From contig JBIOJM010000001.1 in NCBI GenBank assembly GCA_044450785.1, forward strand, positions 36,580 to 100,579: a stretch of DNA of 64,000 bases. The letters are read 5' to 3'. The notes under the pieces are model-generated. The model worked only from the letters and a program-made list of their open reading frames with translations. It searched no databases and was not told the origin of the DNA. The stretch comes from JBIOJM01 sp044450785. Lineage in GTDB: Bacteria; Planctomycetota; Planctomycetia; Isosphaerales; Isosphaeraceae. Below are positions 38,367 to 47,205 of this stretch, piece after piece. A program made the translations under genes and the position numbers. How positions within the stretch are numbered: position 1 is the first letter of the stretch; every line of letters begins with the position of its first letter.

Positions 38367-39755
38367 GTGTCGCAACGATCTCTGACTCTGCTGATCGCGA
38401 CCCTGGGTTGGGCGTGGCCAGCCCTCGCCCAGGTCCCTGCGCCGCCGCCGGCGCAGGGGAATCCTCGAGCCGCTTCCCACCTGCATCCAGCGCCAATCTC
38501 GCCGGTCTCCCCGGGAGATCTGGACGCGGCAGTCGCTCGCGGTGTGGCGTACCTCCGTCGCACCCAGAACCACGACGGCTCTTGGGGCAGCCCGCGCTGG
38601 ACCGGGGGCGTGGATCGCGACCCGGTTCCGGGTGCATTCCACTCGTTCGACATCGCCACGACCGCCCTGTGTCTTGAAGCGATGCTCGGCGCCGGCGATG
38701 CGCCCGAGGTGATCGAGGCCGTCACGAGGGCGGAGGCCTTCCTGCTCGAGAGCCTTCCGAAACTGCGAAGGGCCGATCAGTTCAACTTGCCCAATGTCTG
38801 GGGCTATACCTATGGCATCCAGGCTCTGGCGGAGCTCACCCGGCGCGAGCCGGTCGAGTCCCCGAGGCGCCGACGGCTGGAGGAAGCAATCCGCGCTCAG
38901 ATCAAGGGCCTGGAGCATTTCGAGACGGTCCACGGCGGCTGGTTTTACTACGCCTCGGGCCTCCAGCGCCCCCTGGCACCGTCGGCGAGCTTCGTGAATG
39001 CGGCCGTGCTGGTCGCTATTGACCGTGCGCGGTCGCTTGGCGTGACGATGGACAGCCGCGTTCTCGAGCGGGCGATCCGAGCCACCGCCGACCAGAGGAA
39101 GCCTGACTCCAGCTACCTTTATTCGATCTCGAGTCCGCTCGACAAGGGCGCGGCCAAGGCCCCGATCAACCGGCCCGCCGGCAGCCTCGGGCGTTCGCAG
39201 GCGTGCAACCTGGCGCTGCGGCTCTGGGGTGACAAGCGGATCACCGAGGGGGTCATGAAAGAGTGGCTCGACCGCCTCATCAGCCGCAATGGCTGGCTCG
39301 ACATGGGCCGCAAGCGGCCGATCCCGCATGAGTCGTTCGCGCAGGTAGCCGGCTACTTCTTCTATTTCGGCCACTACTACGGAGCACTTTGCATTGGCCA
39401 GTTGCCCGAGGGCGAGCGTCCTTTCTACCAGGACCAGCTCGCCCGGCTCTTGATCCAGCTCCAAGAAAACGATGGCTCCTGGTTCGACTACCCGCTGTAC
39501 AGCTACCACAAGCCCTACGGCACCGCCTTCGCCTTGATGTCGCTCCAATGCTGCCGCAAGCCCCTCGGAGGCCACTCTGGACAGCGAGAAACGCACCTGC
39601 CACCGACCTTCCCGGTTGCTCAACCACGATCGACAGCAGGCGCGCTGGGGTTCATGACCGGACCAGGCGAGCCGAGTTCGTGCCTTATTCAGGCGTCATG
39701 TGCGAGCTCCATTCTGGTGACCTCGGTGTTTTCTGGTGCCCCTCACCCCTTTTGA
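38367..39755 (+). CDS. Exported prenyltransferase/squalene-oxidase-repeat protein
   Basis: The GTG at 38367 has GAGG eight bases upstream and starts a signal peptide (SLTLLIATLGWAWPALAQ). The longer in-frame start is unlikely. The 462-residue product has alpha/alpha-toroid repeats of the terpenoid-cyclase/prenyltransferase type: GVAYLRRTQNHDGSWG, DIATTALCLEAML, LLIQLQENDGSWFDYPLYSYHKPYGTAFALMSL. The catalytic motifs of cyclases are not evident and the family is common in planctomycete exported proteins of unknown role. The last 60 residues after QCCRKPL do not look like the family and the stop lies inside a hairpin, so the original stop may have been lost. Confidence 0.75.
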   Translation: MSQRSLTLLIATLGWAWPALAQVPAPPPAQGNPRAASHLHPAPISPVSPGDLDAAVARGVAYLRRTQNHDGSWGSPRWTGGVDRDPVPGAFHSFDIATTALCLEAMLGAGDAPEVIEAVTRAEAFLLESLPKLRRADQFNLPNVWGYTYGIQALAELTRREPVESPRRRRLEEAIRAQIKGLEHFETVHGGWFYYASGLQRPLAPSASFVNAAVLVAIDRARSLGVTMDSRVLERAIRATADQRKPDSSYLYSISSPLDKGAAKAPINRPAGSLGRSQACNLALRLWGDKRITEGVMKEWLDRLISRNGWLDMGRKRPIPHESFAQVAGYFFYFGHYYGALCIGQLPEGERPFYQDQLARLLIQLQENDGSWFDYPLYSYHKPYGTAFALMSLQCCRKPLGGHSGQRETHLPPTFPVAQPRSTAGALGFMTGPGEPSSCLIQASCASSILVTSVFSGAPHPF

Positions 39756-39776
39756 GGAAAGGGGCCAGGGGTGAGG
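39741..39776. terminator. Bidirectional hairpin between convergent genes
   Basis: CCTCACCCC at 39741-39749 pairs with GGGGTGAGG at 39768-39776, giving a 9-bp stem. An alternative inner pairing is CCCCTTT with AAAGGGG. It sits between the plus-strand repeat protein, whose stop (39753-39755) lies in the loop, and the minus-strand SOD gene. A two-way terminator is the likely role. The lack of a clean T-run lowers confidence. Confidence 0.5.
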
Positions 39777-39798
39777 CGGTTCTTTCCGTGGGCATTTT

Positions 39799-40365
39799 TC
39801 AGGGCTTGGCCACGCCGACGACACCGACGGCGAGCCGGCCACCGGCGTTGCCGGTGGGCTGGGTCTTGAGGTCGTCAACCTTCTCATGGACGACCAGGCC
39901 GCGGCCGATGATCGAGTTGGCACCGTGGAAACTCAGGTGCGAATCATCCAGGTCGAGGGTGACATTGCCATTGGCGTTGGCTGTGACGTTGCCCAGGTCG
40001 CCGACGTGCCGCTTCTTGCTTTCGGGCGCGGCATGAGGCGATTTGGTGGGGTTGAAGTGACCCCCCGAGGCCATGCCGTCTTCCGACCAGACGCCGAATT
40101 CGTGGACGTGGAAGCCGTGGTCACCAGGCGAAAGGCCGCTGATCTCCGCATGGACGTGGATCGTTCTCCCGTCCTGGGTAAACGTCACCCGGCCTTTGAC
40201 ATCGCTTCCCTTGGTCGGGAATAACACGGCGACGGCCTTGGTGATCGAGCTAGCCTCGGCTTTTTTCTCTTCATGCTGCGCGACGGCTCGGGCCCGAAGT
40301 CCCGGCACGGCAAAGCAGACGAGCGAGCATACCACCAGGGCGGCCACACTTTTCTTAATGAACAT
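39799..40365 (-). CDS. sodC: Cu/Zn superoxide dismutase family protein lacking disulfide cysteines
   Basis: The ATG at 40365 has AAGGAG seven bases upstream. The 188-residue protein has a signal peptide (about 1-30) and the Cu/Zn SOD fold. Metal ligands are conserved by alignment: H86 and H88 (GFHVHEFG), bridging H103 (GGHFNP), H111, H120 and D123 for zinc, and H160 (VVHEK). The active-site arginine is R177 in NAGGRLA. The two cysteines that form the intrasubunit disulfide are missing: the HEFGDC position is HEFGVW, and the GGRLAC position is GGRLAV. The only cysteines are in the signal. It should convert superoxide to peroxide in the periplasm, if active. Confidence 0.88.
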   Translation of the reverse strand: MFIKKSVAALVVCSLVCFAVPGLRARAVAQHEEKKAEASSITKAVAVLFPTKGSDVKGRVTFTQDGRTIHVHAEISGLSPGDHGFHVHEFGVWSEDGMASGGHFNPTKSPHAAPESKKRHVGDLGNVTANANGNVTLDLDDSHLSFHGANSIIGRGLVVHEKVDDLKTQPTGNAGGRLAVGVVGVAKP

Positions 40366-40711
40366 GTCATGTCTCCTTGGTTGATTGCGTCTTGATGCAG
40401 AATATCCGCGCGGAACGCTTTCTGCACCTTAGCCTGCCGAGGCGCGGCTCTCAAGGGGCTTGTTGGAGCCGAGGTGAGCCGGCGGATCAGGCGTGAGCTC
40501 TGTGCTCACGAGGCCCGAGCCGTCTATCCCAAGCCGCAGGTGCGGATTCTTCTAACCTTAATGCTGGTAACGCCGCAAATCTCGCACTCATGCCGCAAAT
40601 GAGTGGACAATAGCACATTGGTGGTGGACAATCGGAAGGGCGGAAGGGCGGAAGCGCAGAAGGCGAGTGCCGGTACAGGGCCGGCTGGCGGATCGACGAG
40701 GAGAGGGCAGG
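40366..40711. other. Intergenic region before the nuclease cassette
   Basis: This 346-base region separates the minus-strand SOD gene from the plus-strand cassette and should hold both promoters. I see no convincing gene. A short hairpin (GTGAGC-TCTGT-GCTCAC, 40493-40509) and the repeat TGCCGCAAAT lying near 40590 are visible, but no clear -35/-10 pair was recognised. Confidence 0.4.
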
Positions 40712-41971
40712 ATGAGCAACGAGGATGGCGAAGGCGTTTCGGCGACCTGCGCGGTCCTTGACCGTCACGATCAGGGCCGGCGCTGCGGGGTCCCGATGAT
40801 CTCGGTTCTGGCCGGGCCGGAGGCGCTGGGGGTATGGTCAGCCCGGCGCTGGGCCGAAACCATGGGGCGGCCGATGGTCCTCGTCCGGTTGGAACAGCCT
40901 GATCCCGAGTCCATGGTCGCTCCCTGGGTGGATGAGCTGGCGAAGCAGCAAGACTTGATCGATGCCGCGGTTAATTGGCTGGCACGGCGGCTCGATCAGC
41001 CGGCGGGTCTGCTCGGCCGATCACTCCGTGCGATGACGTCTTACGAAGCCGGGATTTTCCTGGAATCGGTTTTGCCTCTGGTATCCGAGACCGGTGTCGA
41101 GCTGGTAAGTCGCTGGGTGATCGAGCGCGCGGCCGCGGGCATGCGGCCAGGAGGTCCAGCGCTCGCGCCGGCCTTGGACTCGGTGTTAGAGGGCCGTGGT
41201 CCTCCTTGGATCCGCGTCTTCAGGGCCATGGGCGAACTGATTCCCCAGGAGTGCCTGCCGGTCCTGGTTCTGACTTCCGCCGGTCAGGATCTGTCCGCGC
41301 TGGAGAGAACTGGGCGGTTGCTGACCGCGCTGGCGGCCGCCCAGCCTCACGCGGCGCTGATCTTGTTGGTCGACGCTGGATTGTTCGACACCTACCTGAC
41401 GCAGGCACCAGTGTCGCGCGCCAAGGCCCTGCTTCGTGAATCCGTCGTGCTCTTGACTTGCCCTGATCGGCCTCCGCTAGCCGGCCCCGCCGCAACCCCC
41501 GCCAAATCTCGGGAATCCCAGTCTTTGGAATCGCTGGCATGCGCTAGTCTGGCATCCGGAAATCCGGAATCCGCGATCTGTCGTCAGAATTCCCGGGATT
41601 TGGGACCTGCTGATGACGATGCTCGAAGCGCCGCCGAGCGGTTCCTGTTCGAGCGGCTGGAATCGATTCCCGAGACTGCTGGATTGTTCGAGCTCAACCG
41701 CACGCTCGACTTTCACTTCGGGCCCAATCGATGGGTCGAAGTAGATCTCGCTGCTCGCTCCTTGAATCTCGTCGTCGAGGTGGACGGTTACCACCACTTC
41801 CAGGATCCGGAGGCTTTTCGCCGCGACCGCCGCAAGGACTTGGAGCTTCAGAAGCACGGATACCTGGTTGCGCGCGTCTTGGCCGGCGACGTCGTCGAGC
41901 GGCTTGAGGACGTGCTGGATACGATCCTGAAAGCGGTCGCATTCCGCCGTGCGACCGCCGATCGGCCTTGA
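40712..41971 (+). CDS. Degenerate NTPase domain fused to a DUF559/Vsr-like endonuclease domain
   Basis: The ATG at 40712 follows GAGGAGAGGGCAGG. The 419-residue protein has two parts. Residues 28-250 look like a P-loop ATPase with the phosphate-binding loop eroded (SVLAGPEALGVWSARRWAE, where GxxGxGK[ST] is expected) and a Walker-B-like strand CLPVLVLTSAG. Residues about 305-410 form a DUF559/Vsr-type nuclease: AERFLFERLES, then RTLDFHFG..WVEVDLAARSLNLVVEVDGYHHF with candidate catalytic E343, D345, E356 and D358, then RRDRRKDLELQKHGYLVARVLAGDV. It is the first of four plus-strand genes, nine bases before the next. A role in cleaving foreign DNA is inference. Confidence 0.72.
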   Translation: MSNEDGEGVSATCAVLDRHDQGRRCGVPMISVLAGPEALGVWSARRWAETMGRPMVLVRLEQPDPESMVAPWVDELAKQQDLIDAAVNWLARRLDQPAGLLGRSLRAMTSYEAGIFLESVLPLVSETGVELVSRWVIERAAAGMRPGGPALAPALDSVLEGRGPPWIRVFRAMGELIPQECLPVLVLTSAGQDLSALERTGRLLTALAAAQPHAALILLVDAGLFDTYLTQAPVSRAKALLRESVVLLTCPDRPPLAGPAATPAKSRESQSLESLACASLASGNPESAICRQNSRDLGPADDDARSAAERFLFERLESIPETAGLFELNRTLDFHFGPNRWVEVDLAARSLNLVVEVDGYHHFQDPEAFRRDRRKDLELQKHGYLVARVLAGDVVERLEDVLDTILKAVAFRRATADRP

Positions 41972-41980
41972 GGCAAAGCC

Positions 41981-43021
41981 ATGACAACGAGCAAAGCGAC
42001 GAACGTCTCCGCGATCGGCTCACTGGTGCTGGCGCGGTTACTGACCGCGGGGGACAAGGGAGACACCACCGCAAAGATCAAGAAAGACCTTGAGCCGCTG
42101 CTGGTGCATCGATGGGAGGGCGAGGCACTGACCGACCGGATCGACCGGGCTCTTACCGAGCTCGAGTCGGGCGGCCTGATTGTGCTCGTCCGCGGTAAGA
42201 GCAAGAAGGCCGTGCCCAAGGTCATGTTGACGGCGGCCGGCAGACAGCAAGGGCTCGGCTTTCTCGGGGTCATAGAGCTCAGGCCGAAGACCAACTGGGG
42301 GTCGCTTAAGAAGACCTATCTCCCCGCCCGTGTCCTGGGGATGCCCGCGTCGAGCGACGCGACGTTCAAGGCGCTCTCAAAGGACCCTGGCTTCAAGGCC
42401 GTTTTGCTCACGAAGCAGTTCGGCCTACCTCTGGCTGGTTGTCCCAAGTTGAAGGATGCGACGGGCGCATTGGCATGGAAGTTGATCGGGTTCGACTCGA
42501 GCAGAGCGTTCAGCATTGCGGAGGTTCAAAAAGCGCTGCTGGATCGCGAGCTGGGTGAGCATCGCCCGGCCAACTCGAGGAAGGCGATTGATCGGTTACT
42601 GGCGCATCGCCTGGGTGCGCGGCGCGACGATCCCAAGGAGCTGCGTGACGCGGTCCTGCGGGGCTGGATCGACGAACATGATCTCGTCAGCGGAAAGTCC
42701 CCCTCCCCGCCTTCCCCACCCTCGCAGGGGTTCAACTTACCGTTGTTCGCCGAGCGGGTGAAGGTTGCCGCCCGTGCTTGCTCCACGGGCCGGTTCGGTG
42801 ACAGCAAGGTCTTCATCGCGCATGTTTGGTATTCACTCCAGTCCGATCCCGCGTTCCGGGCCATGGACCTTGCCGCTTTCAAGGAACGCCTCGCCGAGGC
42901 CAACAACGCCCGGCTGCTCGACTTGAGCCGGGCCGACCTGGTCCAGGCCATGGACCCCAACGACGTCCGCCAGTCCGAGGTACACTATCTCAACGCCACG
43001 TTTCATTTCGTACGGATCTGA
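41981..43021 (+). CDS. Unknown cassette protein with winged-helix-like N-terminus
   Basis: This 346-residue protein lies nine bases after the nuclease gene and 12 bases before the ATPase gene, so the three form one transcription unit. Residues 15-90 read like a winged helix (LVLARLLTAG, TDRIDRALTELESGGLIVLV, VPKVMLTAAGRQQGL). The rest has no motif I can name. There is a Pro/Ser-rich linker (SPSPPSPPSQ) near residue 245 between two helical parts. It could be a DNA-binding or adaptor subunit. No homology claim is made. Confidence 0.75.
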   Translation: MTTSKATNVSAIGSLVLARLLTAGDKGDTTAKIKKDLEPLLVHRWEGEALTDRIDRALTELESGGLIVLVRGKSKKAVPKVMLTAAGRQQGLGFLGVIELRPKTNWGSLKKTYLPARVLGMPASSDATFKALSKDPGFKAVLLTKQFGLPLAGCPKLKDATGALAWKLIGFDSSRAFSIAEVQKALLDRELGEHRPANSRKAIDRLLAHRLGARRDDPKELRDAVLRGWIDEHDLVSGKSPSPPSPPSQGFNLPLFAERVKVAARACSTGRFGDSKVFIAHVWYSLQSDPAFRAMDLAAFKERLAEANNARLLDLSRADLVQAMDPNDVRQSEVHYLNATFHFVRI

Positions 43022-43033
43022 AAGGGCACCCTC

Positions 43034-46000
43034 ATGGCGACTGCCACCCCGAGCCACAGACGCGGCCCCGAAATCCCGGACGACCTGGGTGACCGCCGCG
43101 TGGCCGCGTTCTGCTCGCCGCGCTTTCCCGAGCTGTTTCACGCTTTCGCGTATGCCAACGATATCTGGAAGCACGACTCGTTCGACGTGGAGTCGATCCA
43201 CCGGGATGCCCGGGAGAAGTTTGAGAGAATCGTGGGCCGCGTGCTCGAGCCGTCGGGGCTGGCCGCGGGGAGGATCCTCCTCTTGCTGGGGGGATCCGGC
43301 TGCGGCAAGACCCACCTGATGCGGGCCTTCCGGAACCAGGTCCACTCCCGGAGCTCGGGGTATTGCGGCTACCTGCAGATGACTGCATTCACCGGCCAGT
43401 ACGGGCGGTACGTGCTCAACAACCTGATCGATTCGCTCGACAAGCCGTATGATGAATCTCGGTCCGATACCAGTGGGCTAATGCGGTTGTCGAGCGCCCT
43501 GGCCGAGACGTGCCGGGACGTACCGCCCGACCGGCTGGATCAGCTCCGCGAGGGGGGGCTGGACCAAGGGGGCATCGACCACCTTGTCGGCGAGCTGGCC
43601 GATACGATCATCATGGATGACCGGTTCAGCACCATCGATGTTTACCTCGTGCAGGCGCTGCTCTACCTTCAGTGCAACGACCCGCGGATCAAGGCCCGCG
43701 TGCTCAAGTACCTCCGCTGTGAAGACCTCACCGAGCACGACCGGCGGTTGCTGGGGGGGATCGTCCCGTGTATCTATCCGGATGCGCCGCATCGGATCAT
43801 CGAGCGCCTGGGGCAGTTGATCTGGGCCGTCGAGCGGGTTCCGCTGGTTCTCTGCGTCGATCAGCTTGAGGACGTCTTCGACCTCGACGAGGCGGCGATC
43901 AAGTTCCGCCGGGCCATGGCGACCCTCTGTGACATCGTCAGCCGGCTCCCCTCCGCGATCGTCGTCATTGCATGTCTGGACAACTTCTACGACCGGCTCA
44001 AAGCGTTGCTCACGAGTCCGATCGTGGATCGGGTGGAGAACGATCCTCCGCCGGTCGGCCTGCAGAGCCCTTGCGACCCGGACGAGGTCGAAAAGCTCAT
44101 CGGCCTGCGTCTGAAGTTCCTCTACGAATCGATGGACGTCCCTTTCCAGCCCGATCAACCGTCGTACCCCCTCCCCGGCGCACTGGTGCGGAAGCTGACC
44201 GGCTTGCGCGCCCGCGATGTCCTGAGCGAGGTTCAGGTCTACCGCGAGCGCTGCATCGAGAAAGGGAAGATGGCGGTATACCCTTTTGAGAGTATGGGCC
44301 GTGATGATCGTGAGCGGGAACAACAGATCATTCCGCTCGAGCAAGCCTGGAATGAGTACCGCTCGGCGTTTGCGACAGTGGTCCCCGTTGATGAGGTGGA
44401 GCTGGCCACGGTTCTGGTCGAGGCGATCCGGTCTTGCTCGGACGAGGTCGAGACGGACATGCACTTCGAGGCCGAGGCGGATGGCCGGATGGTGTCGGTC
44501 GAGCGCCATGCCGTCGATCAATCGGTCGAGTGCATCCTGGTGGGTGTTTGCAACAAGCGGGCGCAGGGAGGCGGGCTGGGCCGGCAAATCGATGAGGTGG
44601 TCAAGCGGGCCGGCAAGCACACGCCGGTCATCGTCCGCTCGACCGATTATCCGAGCAGCCCGAAAGCGGCGGTGTCGCGACAGCTCGGCGAGTTAATCAC
44701 CGGCGGCGGCCGCCGCGTCGTCGTCCAAGACTCGGACTGGCGGGCGATGATGGCCCTGTCGAGCTTCCGCAAGCAGAACGGAGCGGCCCCGCGCTTCGCA
44801 GCCTGGCTCAAGCTGACGCGCCCCTTGAGCAGCCTCAACTCATTGCGCGCAGTCCTGGACCTGGATCATACCGGCCGGCTCCGCGGCCCGGCTGTCTCCG
44901 TGCCCGAGGCAGCTCCGTCTTCTTCTCCGTCACTGGCGCCGGCCGCTCCACTACCCGAGCCGATTGAGAGCCTCGTCGTCGGCACGACCACCGGCCGGCA
45001 CGGTGGGCCGGTGACAATCGAGCCTGGCGAGCTGACACGACACGCCGCCTTTCTGGGCGCGCCGGGGAGCGGCAAGACGACGGCGGCACTCTGCGTTGTC
45101 GAGCAGCTCTTACTTCGCGGGGTTCCGGCGATCCTGGTCGACCGTAAAGGGGACCTCTGCTCCTACGCCCGGCCGGACATGGGGCTGCGTGGAGGACTTG
45201 AGGGAGAGCTGGCCGATCGCGCTGCGCGGCTGCGCACCACGGTGGAGGTTGCCCTGTTCACGCCGCGCCGGCCTGATGGGCGGCCGCTGTCGATCGCGGC
45301 CGTCCCCGCCGGCCTGGGCGCGCTGCCAGCTCACGAGCGCGAGCAGGCCGCCAAGTTCTCCGCCGCCGCTCTCGCCGGGATGATGAACTATTCCGACCGG
45401 AATCGCGACCAGTCCTGCCTGGCGATCTTGAGCCGGGCGATCGACCTTCTCAGCCAGGAGACGCCGCAAGCGGCGGTCCCGATCGAGACGCTGGTCGCGT
45501 TCATCGCCGAGAGGGATCCCGGACTGTTGAGCGCGGTCGGCCGGCTAGACGTCAAGCTGTTTGACCACCTGGTGCAGGATCTGGAAACCCTCCGGATCAA
45601 CCAGGGAGACCTCCTGTCCGCCCAGGGAGAGCCGCTCGACGTCGAGGCTCTCTTTGGGCTTGGCGCGCACCGCACGCCCGGCAAGACCCGCCTGAGCATC
45701 ATCAGCACCAAGTTCCTGGGAATCAACCAGGACGCTCAGTTCTGGGTCGCGCAGTTCCTCATGACCCTGGGTCGCTGGATCAGCCGGTCACCTCATCCAT
45801 CCGGGTCGCTCCAGGCGGTGTTGCTCTTCGACGAGGCCGATCTGTACCTGCCCGCGGTGCGGCAGCCGGCGACAAAGGAGCCGATGGAGCATTTGCTGCG
45901 GCGGGCGCGGTCCGCCGGGCTGGGGCTGCTCCTGGCCACTCAGAGCCCCGGCGATTTCGACTACAAGTGCCGCGACAACATCCGGACCTGGTTCGTCGGA

Positions 46001-46210
46001 CAGGTCAAGGAAGCGAACTCCATCGCCAAGATGAAGCCGATGCTCAACGACTGTCGCATCGACGTCGCGGCCGCTCTTCCCGGCCAGGAGGCCGGTGAAT
46101 TCTTCCTGATCCGTGGCGGCGCTGTGACCAGCTTCTTGGCCCGTCTCTCCGCCGTGGACCCCAGGCAAGTCCCCGAGGATGAGATCGTGGCACTTGCTAA
46201 AAAGATATGA
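43034..46210 (+). CDS. Large ATPase with two P-loops, C-terminal HerA/DUF87-like
   Basis: The 1,058-residue protein carries two NTPase domains. The N-terminal one has Walker A GGSGCGKT at 86-93 and Walker B LCVDQLEDVF near 275, similar to KAP/AAA-type ATPases. A middle region (about 450-620) has alternating strands and helices like a restriction-endonuclease or wing domain but no clear catalytic motif. The C-terminal one has GAPGSGKTT near 675-683, VDRKGDLCSYARPD, Walker B LLFDEADLYLP near 930 and LLATQSPGDFDYKCRDN, the pattern of HerA/VirB4/FtsK-like DNA translocases. Its stop overlaps the methyltransferase start (ATGA). I infer a DNA-pumping or sensing motor working with the upstream nuclease. 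Confidence 0.82.
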   Translation: MATATPSHRRGPEIPDDLGDRRVAAFCSPRFPELFHAFAYANDIWKHDSFDVESIHRDAREKFERIVGRVLEPSGLAAGRILLLLGGSGCGKTHLMRAFRNQVHSRSSGYCGYLQMTAFTGQYGRYVLNNLIDSLDKPYDESRSDTSGLMRLSSALAETCRDVPPDRLDQLREGGLDQGGIDHLVGELADTIIMDDRFSTIDVYLVQALLYLQCNDPRIKARVLKYLRCEDLTEHDRRLLGGIVPCIYPDAPHRIIERLGQLIWAVERVPLVLCVDQLEDVFDLDEAAIKFRRAMATLCDIVSRLPSAIVVIACLDNFYDRLKALLTSPIVDRVENDPPPVGLQSPCDPDEVEKLIGLRLKFLYESMDVPFQPDQPSYPLPGALVRKLTGLRARDVLSEVQVYRERCIEKGKMAVYPFESMGRDDREREQQIIPLEQAWNEYRSAFATVVPVDEVELATVLVEAIRSCSDEVETDMHFEAEADGRMVSVERHAVDQSVECILVGVCNKRAQGGGLGRQIDEVVKRAGKHTPVIVRSTDYPSSPKAAVSRQLGELITGGGRRVVVQDSDWRAMMALSSFRKQNGAAPRFAAWLKLTRPLSSLNSLRAVLDLDHTGRLRGPAVSVPEAAPSSSPSLAPAAPLPEPIESLVVGTTTGRHGGPVTIEPGELTRHAAFLGAPGSGKTTAALCVVEQLLLRGVPAILVDRKGDLCSYARPDMGLRGGLEGELADRAARLRTTVEVALFTPRRPDGRPLSIAAVPAGLGALPAHEREQAAKFSAAALAGMMNYSDRNRDQSCLAILSRAIDLLSQETPQAAVPIETLVAFIAERDPGLLSAVGRLDVKLFDHLVQDLETLRINQGDLLSAQGEPLDVEALFGLGAHRTPGKTRLSIISTKFLGINQDAQFWVAQFLMTLGRWISRSPHPSGSLQAVLLFDEADLYLPAVRQPATKEPMEHLLRRARSAGLGLLLATQSPGDFDYKCRDNIRTWFVGQVKEANSIAKMKPMLNDCRIDVAAALPGQEAGEFFLIRGGAVTSFLARLSAVDPRQVPEDEIVALAKKI

Positions 46211-47205
46211 ATGTATATCTCATTAATTTGATCCGTTGCCCCGGCTGCCGCGCAGGGAATCTGGTGGTCATGGGCGAACCGCCACGGGAACTAGCCTGTC
46301 GTGGTTGTGCGGCAAGGGTGTCGATCGTGGACGGGATTCCCCGGTTGGCGGGTCACTTGGGTTCGTACGCGGCCAGTTTCGGCCGGCAGTGGAACCGTTA
46401 CGACGTGGCGCGGCCCGAGGAAGACGAGGCGACATTCAAGGTCAAGACCGGTGTTTCGTCCAGCGACCTGGCGGGCCGTCTGGTGCTTGACGCCGGTTGC
46501 GGCGGCGGTCGGTATACCCGCTTGGCCGGCGGTTATGGCGCCCGAGTAATCGGCGTTGATCTGAGCGCGGCGGTCACCAAGGCCGCCGCACTGTGTGCTT
46601 TTCTACCTCAGGTATTAATCCTCCAGGCTGATCTCCTCGACTTGCCGCTGGCCGAGGCGGCCTTCGACTTGGTCTACTCGATCGGTGTGCTGCACCACAC
46701 TCCCGACCCTCGCCGCGCTTTTGAAGAGATCGCCAGGCGGGTCAAGCCCGGTGGGCGATTGGCAGTCTGGATGTACCGGCGCAACACGCCCCCGCAGGAG
46801 TGGCTTAACAGCGGGCTCCGCGGTGTCACGATGCACTTGTCGGCACGCATGCTCGAGGCCATCTGCGTCGCTTTGGGCGCGTTCGGCGGACTCTCCGTTT
46901 TGAACAAGACCCTCAGCAAGCTTGCCAACTTCTCGAACCACCCCGACTGGACCTTACGCGTCTGTGACAACTTCGACTGGTACGCCCCTCGATATCAGTC
47001 GCACCACACGCTAGCCGAGCTGAAACGCTGGTTCGCCGAGGAAGGCTTCACCGATATCGTGGAACTCCTCCCCGCCAAGAAAGGCAAGCTTTATACTTGG
47101 TCCTATGATCACAACCTCATCATCGGCAGCGGCGTTAACGTCGCGGGAACGAGAGCGGCATCCTCCAGCACCTACCCGCGCCGCATGAACACGACGGCCT
47201 CATAG
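46207..47205 (+). CDS. Class I SAM-dependent methyltransferase with Trm112-like zinc-ribbon start
   Basis: The ATG at 46207 overlaps the stop of the large ATPase gene (ATGA), implying coupled translation. The 332-residue protein begins with two CxxC pairs (CPGC, CRGC, about residues 11-37) like Trm112-type domains found before many methyltransferases, then SAM motif I VLDAGCGGGRYTRLA, motif II/post-I GVDLS and FDLVYSIGVLHHT. This is the UbiE/Methyltransf_11 fold, mostly used on small molecules or sugars. Being coupled to an ATPase-nuclease cassette is unusual. It may be part of the system or a passenger. Confidence 0.85.
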   Translation: MNVYLINLIRCPGCRAGNLVVMGEPPRELACRGCAARVSIVDGIPRLAGHLGSYAASFGRQWNRYDVARPEEDEATFKVKTGVSSSDLAGRLVLDAGCGGGRYTRLAGGYGARVIGVDLSAAVTKAAALCAFLPQVLILQADLLDLPLAEAAFDLVYSIGVLHHTPDPRRAFEEIARRVKPGGRLAVWMYRRNTPPQEWLNSGLRGVTMHLSARMLEAICVALGAFGGLSVLNKTLSKLANFSNHPDWTLRVCDNFDWYAPRYQSHHTLAELKRWFAEEGFTDIVELLPAKKGKLYTWSYDHNLIIGSGVNVAGTRAASSSTYPRRMNTTAS

